Source of the DNA: WHTG01 sp035540515
Lineage (GTDB): Bacteria > Actinomycetota > Nitriliruptoria > Euzebyales > Egibacteraceae
Reading direction: 5' to 3'
Assembly: GCA_035540515.1 (NCBI GenBank)
Contig: DATLGM010000331.1
Location: 1 to 11,925 of the forward strand
Length of the DNA stretch: 11,925 nucleotides
Shown: one piece after another, positions 1 to 6,395 of the stretch
Position numbering within the stretch: the stretch's first letter is position 1
How the letters are laid out: each line of letters starts with the position of its first letter
Translations under genes and position numbers: made by a program
Notes under the pieces: model-generated
Databases searched by the model: none
What the model saw: the letters and a program-made list of their open reading frames with translations, nothing else
What the model was told of the DNA's origin: nothing

Positions 1-378
1 GAGATCGAGATCACCGAGGAGCAGGCGTTGCTCAACCTCGATGATGTGGGCTCGGGACTGCTGATTGGCCGGCGCGGCGCCACGCTGGACGCCCTCCAGG
101 AGCTGGTCCGGTGCGCGGTGCAGCGACAGACCGAGCGCCGCTCGCGGGTGCGGGTCGACGTCGAGGGATACCGTGCCCGCCACGTCGAGAAGCTGCGGGA
201 CCGCTGCCGGGAGGCCATTGCGCAGGTGCGGGAATCCGGCGAGCCGGTTCGGCTCGAGCCGATGGATCCCTATGAGCGCAAGCTGATGCACGACCTCGTC
301 GCGAAGACCGGTGGCGTAACCTCGTCCAGCGAGGGCGCGGAGCCCAAGCGCCGGGTCGTCATCCACCCCGACCGCTGA
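1..378 (+). CDS. jag: Jag/KhpB RNA-binding protein, 5'-truncated by window edge
   Basis: The 125 C-terminal residues of a Jag (KhpB, SpoIIIJ-associated) protein; the reading frame is open from base 1, so the start lies outside the window. A KH domain is shown by the loop IGRRGATLDALQ (about residues 21-32), the GxxG-type RNA-binding turn. An R3H domain follows, with the R-xxx-H signature in ERKLMH (about residues 92-97) and the usual ending TSSSEGAEPKRRVVI. Known family role: cytoplasmic RNA-binding protein that works with KhpA in cell elongation and division and is encoded after yidC near the origin. The missing N-terminal part would normally be a short Jag_N domain. It lies 19 bases upstream of rsmG on the same strand, the usual actinobacterial neighbour. 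Identification is firm; only the extent of the missing part is unknown. Confidence 0.93.
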   Translation, partial: EIEITEEQALLNLDDVGSGLLIGRRGATLDALQELVRCAVQRQTERRSRVRVDVEGYRARHVEKLRDRCREAIAQVRESGEPVRLEPMDPYERKLMHDLVAKTGGVTSSSEGAEPKRRVVIHPDR

Positions 379-397
379 GCCCCGGCCCCCGCAGCCG

Positions 398-1132
398 GTG
401 ACGGAGGCAAATCTGCCGTCCGATCACCCTGAGGCACCTGCCAACGCCGCGCAGACGGCCGATGAGCGCGTTTCCCCTGGTCACGGGGATGCCGACGATG
501 CCCGATTGCACCGACTGGCGCGGTTGATCGGCGCCTCGCCGCACAACCTCGTCGCTCGCGGCGAGCGCGACCACGTCTTCGCGCGGCACATCGCCGAGTC
601 ACGAGCCCTGGCGGAGACACTGACGCCGACCGGCCGCTGGCTGGACCTCGGCACCGGCGGCGGCTTGCCCGGGCTCGTGCTGGCGGTGTGGTATCCCGAC
701 ACGCGGTGGACGCTGCTCGACGCCACGGCGAAGAAGATCGCCGAGGTGGCGCGTTTTGCGGAGACGCTCGGCTTGAGCAACGTCGTTGCCCTGCAGGGCC
801 GGGCCGAGCAACGGGCACACGAACCGGCGCACCGGGGGGCGTACGACGGTGTGGTGGCCAGAGCGGTTGCTCCGCTGGCCACGCTGGCGGAGCTCGCACG
901 CGGCTTTGTAGGCGACGGTGGGCTCATTGTTGCGGTCAAGGGGCCTGGTTGGCGGCAGGAGCTCGATGACGCTGGCGCGGCCCTCCAGCGCCTCCAGCTC
1001 ACGGTGGTTTCCACCGTCCAATTGCCCGGCGGGGTCCGTGAGTCCTGGGTTGTTACGATGCGAGCGCACGGCACCCCGCCGCAGTCGTTTCCCAGGCGGG
1101 ACGGTCTGCCCAAGCACGACCCCCTGCACTGA
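398..1132 (+). CDS. rsmG: RsmG (GidB), 16S rRNA 7-methylguanosine methyltransferase
   Basis: A 244-residue SAM-dependent methyltransferase. Known family reaction: N7 methylation of the guanine at E. coli position 527 in the 530 loop of 16S rRNA, where loss gives low-level streptomycin resistance. The SAM-binding motif DLGTGGGLPG is at residues 83-92, an acidic residue closes the second strand (LLDAT, 107-111), and the family signatures ARAVAPL (154-160) and VKGPGW (180-185) follow. The end FPRRDGLPKHDPL matches the usual actinobacterial RsmG tail. It is longer than the roughly 207 residues of E. coli RsmG because of about 30 extra N-terminal residues. The GTG at 398 has no clear ribosome binding site, so a slightly later start is possible; the GGAGG at 403-407 lies just inside the called gene. 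It sits between jag and parA, 33 bases before the parA start. Confidence 0.93.
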   Translation: MTEANLPSDHPEAPANAAQTADERVSPGHGDADDARLHRLARLIGASPHNLVARGERDHVFARHIAESRALAETLTPTGRWLDLGTGGGLPGLVLAVWYPDTRWTLLDATAKKIAEVARFAETLGLSNVVALQGRAEQRAHEPAHRGAYDGVVARAVAPLATLAELARGFVGDGGLIVAVKGPGWRQELDDAGAALQRLQLTVVSTVQLPGGVRESWVVTMRAHGTPPQSFPRRDGLPKHDPLH

Positions 1133-1150
1133 CCACGCTTGGCCCGCGGC

Positions 1151-1158
1151 GAAGGAGG
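1151..1158 (+). promoter_or_regulatory. Ribosome binding site of parA
   Basis: GAAGGAGG lies 7 bases before GTG 1166. It decides the parA start in favour of this GTG over the in-frame TTG at 1139, which lies upstream of the site. Confidence 0.8.
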
Positions 1159-1165
1159 CAGCGGC

Positions 1166-2179
1166 GTGACTCGCCCCTGGTACCGCTACTGGGCCCAGCG
1201 TCCGGAGGAGTTTCACGTGGAACACGGCGAACCCGCCCTGGAGGCGCCCCACGATCCCACGGCCGTGGCGGCAGACACCGCCGCCGCGCCGTCGACCCCA
1301 GCCGCCCCCGTCGCCGCCAGCGAGTTTCACGTGGAACAGACGGCGGTCACTGGCGAGACCCCGGTGCCGACCCCGGCGACGCCACACTTCGCCCGCGCCA
1401 GGGTCTTGACGGTGGCGAACCAGAAGGGCGGCGTCGGCAAGACGACCACCGCAGTGAGCCTGGCGGCCGCCCTCGCTGACATCGGGGCCAGGGTCTTGCT
1501 GGTCGACCTCGACCCGCAGGGCAATGCATCCTCCGGGGTCGGCCTGCGCATGCAGCCAGGCCAGGCCACCATCTACGACGTGCTCGTCGGCGACACCGAC
1601 CTCGTCGACGCCATCGAACCCACCAGCGTGCGCAACCTGTTCGTGGTGCCGGCGACGGTCGATCTCGCCGGAGCGGAGATCGAATTGGTGACGGCGTTCA
1701 GTCGTGAGCAGAAGCTGCGGCGCGCCCTGGAAGGCGTCCGCGGGGACTTCGACGTGGTGCTCATCGACTGTCCGCCCAGTCTGGGCCTGCTCACCGTCAA
1801 CGCCCTGTCAGCGGCTGATGGTGTCATCGTGCCGATTCAGTGCGAGTACTACGCCCTGGAGGGGCTGGGAGCCCTGCAGCACAACGCAGATCTGATCAAA
1901 GCCAACCTCAATCCGCAGCTGGAGATCACCGGTTTCGTGATGACGATGATGGATGGCCGTACACGCTTGAGCCAACAGGTGGTCGACGAGGTCGTGAGCC
2001 ATTTCGGCGATCGGGTGTTTCAGACCCGTATCCCGCGATCGGTGCGGTTGGCCGAGGCACCGAGCTACGGGCAACCCATCACGGTGTTCGACCCCGGCTC
2101 GCGGGGTGCGCAGTCGTACCGCTCGCTGGCGATGGAGCTGATCGAGCGCTTGGCCGAGGACGCGGGAGTGCGCGCATGA
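1166..2179 (+). CDS. parA: ParA (Soj) chromosome-partitioning ATPase
   Basis: A 337-residue deviant-Walker ATPase of the MinD/ParA family that moves the origin region with ParB. The P-loop KGGVGKT with its signature first lysine is at residues 87-93, DLDPQGN (switch I) at about 113-119 and VVLIDCPPSLG (Walker B) at about 191-201; the C-terminal RIPRSVRLAEAPSYGQP block is typical of Soj. Start GTG 1166 is supported by GAAGGAGG 7 bases upstream. About 80 residues precede the ATPase core, rich in Ala and Pro and probably disordered; the peptide EFHVE occurs there twice (15-19 and 53-57), and both are translations of parS sites. The stop overlaps the parB start (ATGA), indicating translational coupling. 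An N-terminal extension of this sort is, from memory, common in actinobacterial ParA. Confidence 0.95.
   Translation: MTRPWYRYWAQRPEEFHVEHGEPALEAPHDPTAVAADTAAAPSTPAAPVAASEFHVEQTAVTGETPVPTPATPHFARARVLTVANQKGGVGKTTTAVSLAAALADIGARVLLVDLDPQGNASSGVGLRMQPGQATIYDVLVGDTDLVDAIEPTSVRNLFVVPATVDLAGAEIELVTAFSREQKLRRALEGVRGDFDVVLIDCPPSLGLLTVNALSAADGVIVPIQCEYYALEGLGALQHNADLIKANLNPQLEITGFVMTMMDGRTRLSQQVVDEVVSHFGDRVFQTRIPRSVRLAEAPSYGQPITVFDPGSRGAQSYRSLAMELIERLAEDAGVRA
1210..1223 (+). other. parS centromere site 1 (inside parA)
   Basis: GTTTCACGTGGAAC differs by one base from the perfect palindrome GTTTCACGTGAAAC recognised by ParB in most bacteria. It is, from memory, identical to the mycobacterial form. It lies in parA codons 15-19 and is read as EFHVE. 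The flanking A on each side extends identity with site 2 to 17 bases (GAGTTTCACGTGGAACA). Confidence 0.92.
1324..1337 (+). other. parS centromere site 2 (inside parA)
   Basis: A second exact copy of GTTTCACGTGGAAC lies 114 bases after the first, that is 38 codons, so it is again read as EFHVE (codons 53-57). Sequence between the two sites is unrelated to the sequence after site 2, so this is not a simple tandem duplication. Expected role: a ParB loading site next to parB itself. Confidence 0.92.
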
Positions 2180-3069
2180 CGCAGCAACGGGCAGGCGGGC
2201 TTGGACGGGGCCTGAACGCGCTGATTCCAGCGGCCAGTGGCGGCCACAGCGGCTTGTTGACCCTGCGACTGACGGCTATCCAGCCGAATCCGCGCCAGCC
2301 GCGGGGGCAGTTCGATGAGACCGCGCTGGAAGAGCTGGCCCATTCCCTGCGGGAAGTGGGCATGTTGCAGCCCATCGTGGTGCGACCCGTCGGCGACGGC
2401 CGCTACGAGATCATCGCTGGGGAGCGGCGGTTCCGTGCGGCCCGCCTCGCCGGTCTGGACGAGGTTCCGGCCGTGGTCCGCACCACCCAGGACGGGGATC
2501 TGCTCACCGAGGCCCTGGTCGAGAACATCCACCGCGCCGACTTGAACCCGCTCGAGGAGGCGGCTGCGTTCCAGCAGCTGCTCGACGACTTCGGTGTCAC
2601 CCACGAGCAGCTCGCAGCGAAGTTGGGGAAGTCCCGCCCGGCGATCTCCAACGCCCTGCGCCTGCTGACGCTGCCCCCCGCGCTGCAGGAAGCGATCGCG
2701 GCGGGCGCCTTGAGCGCCGGGCACGCCCGGGCACTGCTCGGCGTCGATGACCCCAAGGCGCAGGCGCGGATTGCGCGACGCGTGATCGCCGACGGGCTGT
2801 CGGTGCGCGCGACCGAGGAGCTGGTCCGTTCGATGACCGCCCGCAGCGACGCCGACCTCGACGCGCTCGCGGCGGCGGCGAAGCGTCGCAGCGCCTCCCC
2901 CTACAGCCATCTCGAACGCACGCTGACTGATGCGCTGGCCACGTCGGTGACGATCAAGGGCTCGCCCAAACGCGGGCGCGTCATCATCGACTACGCCGGC
3001 CAGGAGGACCTGCAGCGGCTTCTTGACGTGGTCGCCCGCGGGGCCGGCGTGGATCTCAGCGACCTCTGA
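2176..3069 (+). CDS. parB: ParB (Spo0J) parS-binding CTPase clamp
   Basis: A 297-residue ParB. The N-terminal segment GLGRGLNALIP (8-18) is the ParA-contact region. The CTP-binding core carries the box GERRFRAARLAG (82-93) and LVENIHRADLNPLEEA (114-129). A helix-turn-helix for parS follows at about 142-163 (THEQLAAKLGKSRPAISNAL), then GHARALLG (182-189) and a C-terminal dimerisation domain. It loads on parS and slides as a clamp to organise the origin. Its ATG overlaps the parA stop by 4 bases, so the two are co-translated. The nearest parS sites lie about 0.85-1 kb upstream in parA. Length and motifs are complete and nothing looks degraded. It faces the convergent Ddl-like gene across 78 bases that show only a weak hairpin. 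Confidence 0.96.
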   Translation: MTQQRAGGLGRGLNALIPAASGGHSGLLTLRLTAIQPNPRQPRGQFDETALEELAHSLREVGMLQPIVVRPVGDGRYEIIAGERRFRAARLAGLDEVPAVVRTTQDGDLLTEALVENIHRADLNPLEEAAAFQQLLDDFGVTHEQLAAKLGKSRPAISNALRLLTLPPALQEAIAAGALSAGHARALLGVDDPKAQARIARRVIADGLSVRATEELVRSMTARSDADLDALAAAAKRRSASPYSHLERTLTDALATSVTIKGSPKRGRVIIDYAGQEDLQRLLDVVARGAGVDLSDL

Positions 3070-3147
3070 CCTGGGCAAACGCGTCACAATCGCGTCTGCG
3101 GCCGCCTGGTGACCACGGCAGGGTGATCCGCCGTGCCTACCGGGCAC

Positions 3148-4101
3148 TCAGGAGGCCGTGGGGACTTCCGCGCGGCTCAGTGCCGCTGCCAGCACCCGCT
3201 CGCACAGCTCGTCGAACGTCCACCCGTGGGCATGGGCGGCGGTGGGCAGCAGCGATGTCTCGGTCATCCCGGGGCACGTGTCCAGTTCCAGCAGCCAAGG
3301 GCGGCCGTCGCCGTCGATCATCATGTCCGCGCGGCTGACGTCCCGGCAGCCGATCACCCGCCATGCCCGCATGGCAAGGTCGATGCAGGCGTCCAGGACG
3401 TCGTGGGAGACACGGGCCGGTGCGAAGTACTCGGTCGCCCCGTGGGTGTAGCGGGCGCTGAAGTCGTAGTGGCCGGTGCGTGGCACCGCTTCCACCGGTG
3501 GCAGGGGCTCGCCGTCGACGATCGACACGGCCACCTCCGTGCCGGCGACGAACTCTTCGATGACGACCGTGTCGTGGTAGCTGAACGCGGCCATGAGCGC
3601 CGCGGGGAGCTGGGAGGCGTCATCGACCAGGCGCACACCCAGCGCCGCGCCGCCCTGCGCCGGCTTCACCACGACCGCCTGTCCCGGAGTCGACAGGATG
3701 CGGTCGAGGGCGCCCGCCGCGCCCATGTCGCGGATGGCGTCCGACGACAGCGTCAGCCACGGGGGCGTGGCGAGTCCCGCACGGGTGATCAGGCCCTTGG
3801 CGACCCCTTTGTCCCAGGCGAGCGACGAGGCAACGGCGTCAGGCCCGGTGTACCGGACCCCCAACAGCTCCAGGAGGGACTGGATGACGCCGTCTTCGCC
3901 CGCCTTTCCGTGCAGGGCGAGGTACGCGACGTCCACGTCCGCCGCGACCAGCGCGTCGACCAGCCCGTCATCGAGGTCCATCCGGGTCACGGCGTGGCCC
4001 CGGTCGCGCAGGGCGTCGGCGATGCGGCTACCCGACCGCAGGCTGACCTCCCGCTCCATCGACAGCCCCCCGGCGAGCACCGCCACCTTGGCGGGGTTCA
4101 C
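3148..4101 (-). CDS. D-alanine--D-alanine ligase-like ATP-grasp ligase
   Basis: A 317-residue protein of the Ddl family, which forms D-Ala-D-Ala in the cytoplasm for the peptidoglycan stem peptide. Seen: GGLSMEREVSLRSG (11-24), the phosphate-loop region HGKAGEDG (64-71), DKGVAKG (97-103), KPA (146-148), YDFSARY (212-218), SRADMMIDGDG (256-266) and ELDTCPGMT (272-280). Two departures from the usual family pattern: the loop after KPA reads QGGAALGV instead of a form of EGSSVGM, so both loop serines are alanine (152-153), and the metal-ligand motif E-x-N is E-x-D (Asp274). Start GTG 4101 overlaps the aminotransferase stop (GTGA), giving an obvious coupled pair. It may be a Ddl-type ligase with altered substrate rather than the housekeeping enzyme, so I give no symbol. 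Confidence 0.85.
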   Translation of the reverse strand: MNPAKVAVLAGGLSMEREVSLRSGSRIADALRDRGHAVTRMDLDDGLVDALVAADVDVAYLALHGKAGEDGVIQSLLELLGVRYTGPDAVASSLAWDKGVAKGLITRAGLATPPWLTLSSDAIRDMGAAGALDRILSTPGQAVVVKPAQGGAALGVRLVDDASQLPAALMAAFSYHDTVVIEEFVAGTEVAVSIVDGEPLPPVEAVPRTGHYDFSARYTHGATEYFAPARVSHDVLDACIDLAMRAWRVIGCRDVSRADMMIDGDGRPWLLELDTCPGMTETSLLPTAAHAHGWTFDELCERVLAAALSRAEVPTAS

Positions 4102-5345
4102 CGGCGCGTCCCGTACAGCGCGGCGGCCAGCTCGAGCTCGCCAGCGACGACCTCGGACAGGCGGCGGACCCCGTCGCGGATCCGGTCCGGCGGGGGATAG
4201 CAGAACGACAGGCGCAAGGCGGTCGCGCCGCCCCCGTCGGCGAAGAAGGCCGAACCCGGGACATAGGCCACACGGGCACGCAGCGCCTTGGCGAGGAGCT
4301 GGCGGGTGTCCACACCCTCGGGCAGCGTGACCCAGACGAAGAAGCCCCCCGTGGGTGTGGTCCAGGCACACGAGGCCGGGAAGCTCGCGGCCAGCTCGCC
4401 GAGCATCGCCTCGCAGCGCTCGCGGTACACCGCCCGGTAGGTGTCGACCTGCTCGTGCCACGGCTGCGTGGCAAACCACTGCTGCGCGATGGCCTGGGTG
4501 AGGTTCGACTGGCACAGATCTGCGGCTTCCTTCAGCAGCACCAGCTTGTCGCGGACCGACTCGGTGGCAGCCACCCATCCAACGCGCAGACCCGGGGACA
4601 GGATCTTCGACAGCGTCCCCACGTAGACAACTCGTTCGGGAGCAAACGATCGCAGCGCGGGGCGCGTTTCTCCCTTGAAGTCCAGCAGTCCGTAGGGGTT
4701 GTCCTCCACGATGAGCAGGTCGTAGTGCTCGGCCAGCTCGATGACTTGCTCGCGCCGGCGCTCAGACAGCGACGACCCCGCCGGGTTGTGGTGGTTGGGG
4801 ATCGTGTACAGAAACTTCGGGGGACGCCCCTGGCCCGCCAGCCGCGCCAGCGTCTCCTCCAACGCGTCGGGGACGAGCCCGTCATCGTCCATCGGCACGT
4901 GGACGACGTCGGCCTGGTACGACGAGAACACACCAAGGGCGCCCACGTAGGACGGCCCCTCGGCGAGCACGACGTCATGCGGGTCACAGAAGGCCTTCGC
5001 GACCAGGTCCAGGCCCTGCTGGCCGCCGGTCGTGACGACCAGGTCGTCGGGGTGTGCGGCGATTCCTTCGGCGGCCATGACGTCCACGAGCTGCTCGCGC
5101 AGCTCGGCCATGCCCTGCCCGCCGCCGTACTGCAGAGCCCACGGGCCCATGTCGGCGATCACGCGCCCGGTCACCTCGGCGACCGCGTCGTAGTCCAGTG
5201 CCGCCGTGTAGGGCATCCCACCCGCCAGGAACGCGATCTCGGGACGCTCAGCGACGGCGAACAGCGCCCGGATCTCCGACGCGGTCATGCCGCGCGTACG
5301 GCTGGCGTACCGCGCGAGGTACGGATCGGGGTTGATCTCGCTCAT
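4098..5345 (-). CDS. Class I/II (fold type I) PLP-dependent aminotransferase
   Basis: A 415-residue aminotransferase of the 2-aminoadipate/kynurenine aminotransferase (LysN, KAT II) type, also the fold of MocR enzyme domains, but with no regulator domain. Seen: QYGGGQGMAELR (72-83), TTGGQQGLDL (105-114), the PLP-contact Asn187 in NHHNPAG, Asp215 and Tyr218 in VEDNPYG, the Schiff-base Lys247 in TLSKILSPGLRVGW, and the substrate-carboxylate Arg378 in ALRLSFCYPP. The substrate cannot be read from sequence. Start ATG 5345 is chosen because homology begins soon after it; upstream codons in the frame encode an Arg/Gly-rich run unlike a protein. No ribosome binding site is visible, and a TACCCT hexamer lies 11 bases upstream, so the message may be leaderless or nearly so. 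It is translationally coupled to the Ddl-like ligase, which suggests it supplies or removes an amino acid for that enzyme, perhaps a D-amino acid (inference). Confidence 0.88.
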   Translation of the reverse strand: MSEINPDPYLARYASRTRGMTASEIRALFAVAERPEIAFLAGGMPYTAALDYDAVAEVTGRVIADMGPWALQYGGGQGMAELREQLVDVMAAEGIAAHPDDLVVTTGGQQGLDLVAKAFCDPHDVVLAEGPSYVGALGVFSSYQADVVHVPMDDDGLVPDALEETLARLAGQGRPPKFLYTIPNHHNPAGSSLSERRREQVIELAEHYDLLIVEDNPYGLLDFKGETRPALRSFAPERVVYVGTLSKILSPGLRVGWVAATESVRDKLVLLKEAADLCQSNLTQAIAQQWFATQPWHEQVDTYRAVYRERCEAMLGELAASFPASCAWTTPTGGFFVWVTLPEGVDTRQLLAKALRARVAYVPGSAFFADGGGATALRLSFCYPPPDRIRDGVRRLSEVVAGELELAAALYGTRR

Positions 5346-5356
5346 GACCGCAGCCG

Positions 5357-5362
5357 AGGGTA
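5357..5362 (-). promoter_or_regulatory. Candidate -10 element of the aminotransferase gene
   Basis: TACCCT on the minus strand fits the actinobacterial TAnnnT pattern and ends 11 bases before ATG 5345, which would place the transcript start within a few bases of the start codon. No -35 match is seen. Weak evidence on its own. Confidence 0.3.
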
Positions 5363-5377
5363 CCCGCGGACCGCCGA

Positions 5378-5383
5378 TACACT
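5378..5383 (+). promoter_or_regulatory. Candidate -10 element for the 5479-6332 gene pair
   Basis: TACACT, in the context GATACACTGG, fits TAnnnT on the plus strand and lies about 100 bases before ATG 5479, back to back with the aminotransferase promoter candidate. No convincing -35 is seen. Confidence 0.3.
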
Positions 5384-5443
5384 GGGGACCGCCGCCGCAG
5401 CGCCGACGCCGGCGGCGACGCCCGGACCGACCAGGAGGACGCG

Positions 5444-5482
5444 GTGAGCGACGTGCGGTCGCCAAGGCGAGGGCGGTCATGA
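5444..5482 (+). CDS. Possible 12-codon leader ORF
   Basis: GTG 5444 has the best ribosome binding site of this intergenic region (AGGAGG 5433-5438, 5 bases away). It opens a 12-codon frame encoding an Arg/Ser-rich peptide, MSDVRSPRRGRS, whose TGA overlaps the ATG of the next gene (ATGA at 5479-5482). It may be a leader peptide that couples translation to the membrane protein, or a sign of a frameshift that split one slightly longer protein, or chance. The peptide is too short to recognise. Confidence 0.3.
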   Translation: MSDVRSPRRGRS

Positions 5483-5670
5483 GCGCGCTCGGACCGCTCG
5501 ACCCCGCCCCGCCCGCCGATCACCCGGTGGGCCTGGGCGAGGACAGCGGTCCCAATCCGGTGGTGCGCGGGATCGTGGGGCTGCTGGTGGGGGTGGCCGC
5601 CGGCGCGCTTGCCGCGGCGTTGACCCCGCGGCCGGACCGGGCCAAGCGCATCGGGACCAACGGGCGGTAG
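5479..5670 (+). CDS. Small single-helix membrane protein, unknown function
   Basis: A 63-residue protein I do not recognise. The N-terminal 27 residues are Pro/Asp-rich. One hydrophobic, glycine-rich helix follows (about 28-49, VVRGIVGLLVGVAAGALAAA), then a short basic tail (RPDRAKRIGTNGR), so the tail is probably cytoplasmic. Start ATG 5479 has GAGG at 5469-5472, 6 bases away. An in-frame extension upstream has no start codon near a ribosome binding site. The stop is 2 bases before the GNAT start, so the two genes are likely one transcript. The even hydrophobicity and clean stop support a real gene. Confidence 0.6.
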   Translation: MSALGPLDPAPPADHPVGLGEDSGPNPVVRGIVGLLVGVAAGALAAALTPRPDRAKRIGTNGR

Positions 5671-5672
5671 CC

Positions 5673-6332
5673 GTGAGCCGGCGCGTGCACGACCTGTCGT
5701 TGCGCAACCTCGACGACCTGCCGCCGACCTGCCGCGCGTGCGTGTTCTGGGAGGTCGGTGACGCGCCGCAGGGCCCCCGCGCGGGTGACGAGCAGCGTGC
5801 CGCCGAGCGCAAAGAGGCGTGGTGGCAGGCCACCCAGCTGGAGTGGGGCACACCGGGCAAGGCGCTGTACGTCGACGACCGCCCCGTCGGTTACGCGACG
5901 TTTGCGCCGGCCGAGCACTTCCCGCGTGTCCGCCAGCTGCGCCACGCGGTGTCCGACGACGCGCTGCTGCTCGCCACGCTGTGGATCGCCCCCGAGCACC
6001 GCGACAGCGGTGCTGCCAAGCAGCTGCTGCAAAGCGTGCTGCGCGAGACCCACCGCCGGGGCGCGAAAGCCGTCGAGGTCTTCGCAGCTCGCGGTGCGAC
6101 GACCGGCCGGCGGCTGATGACCTGCTTCGTGCCTGAGGAGTTCCTGCTCGCCAACGGCTTCGAGGTGCGCCGGGACGACCCCGAGTACCCGTTGCTGCGC
6201 CTGGACCTGCGCAAGACCGCGCGCTGGCAGGAGTCGGTCGGTCAGGCGCTGTCCGGTGTGCTGACCGCCCTCAGCCGGCGCGAGCGGGCGCCGGCGCCGA
6301 CCCAGCCGGCGCTCGAATCACGCGGGCGCTGA
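5673..6332 (+). CDS. GNAT-family N-acetyltransferase
   Basis: A 219-residue protein with a GNAT fold: LATLWIAPEHRDSGAAKQLL (about 100-119) covers the core strand and the pyrophosphate-binding turn, here HRDSGAAK, a loose form of the R/Q-x-x-G-x-G/A motif. VEVFAARG (134-141) and FLLANGFEV (157-165) fit the last core strands and helix. The N-terminal segment NLDDLPPTCRACVFWE (12-27) has a Cys-x-x-Cys and is, from memory, typical of the GNAT protein found beside parB in Streptomyces and mycobacteria. The Ala/Pro/Arg-rich last 20 residues look disordered. The acceptor substrate is unknown. GTG 5673 follows the preceding stop by 2 bases with only a weak GGGCGG as ribosome binding site; re-initiation is likely. 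The stop codon lies in a 15-base direct repeat. Confidence 0.8.
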   Translation: MSRRVHDLSLRNLDDLPPTCRACVFWEVGDAPQGPRAGDEQRAAERKEAWWQATQLEWGTPGKALYVDDRPVGYATFAPAEHFPRVRQLRHAVSDDALLLATLWIAPEHRDSGAAKQLLQSVLRETHRRGAKAVEVFAARGATTGRRLMTCFVPEEFLLANGFEVRRDDPEYPLLRLDLRKTARWQESVGQALSGVLTALSRRERAPAPTQPALESRGR

Positions 6333-6366
6333 GGTCACCCGGCCACTGACGGGGCGCTGAGGTCAC
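6324..6366. repeat. 15-base direct repeat at the end of the GNAT gene
   Basis: GGGCGCTGAGGTCAC occurs at 6324-6338, spanning the GNAT stop codon, and again at 6352-6366, 28 bases later. It looks like a small duplication of the gene end. No known function. Confidence 0.7.
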
Positions 6367-6395
6367 GCGATGACGGTCCCGCTGACCGTCACGCG
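6366..6395. terminator. Hairpin between convergent GNAT and CwlM-like genes
   Basis: Arms CGCGATGACGGTC (6366-6378) and GACCGTCACGCG (6384-6395) pair over 12 base pairs with one bulged A around a 5-base loop. It overlaps the stop codon of the CwlM-like gene and sits between two converging genes, where a shared terminator would be expected. There is no T tract on either side, so it is at best a weak intrinsic terminator. Confidence 0.35.

Noticed and set aside
1139..1165. Upstream TTG start for parA
   Set aside because: It lies before the strong ribosome binding site that serves GTG 1166 and adds only a Gly-rich leader.
3070..3147. Possible terminator between parB and the Ddl-like gene (CACGGC 3114-3119 with GCCGTG 3130-3135; also GTGCC/GGCAC at 3133-3147)
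   Set aside because: Stems are only 5-6 base pairs, mutually exclusive and without a T tract.
4102..4578. N-terminal extension of the Ddl-like frame up to 4578
   Set aside because: It overlaps the conserved C-terminal half of the aminotransferase in another frame; Ddl similarity starts right after GTG 4101.
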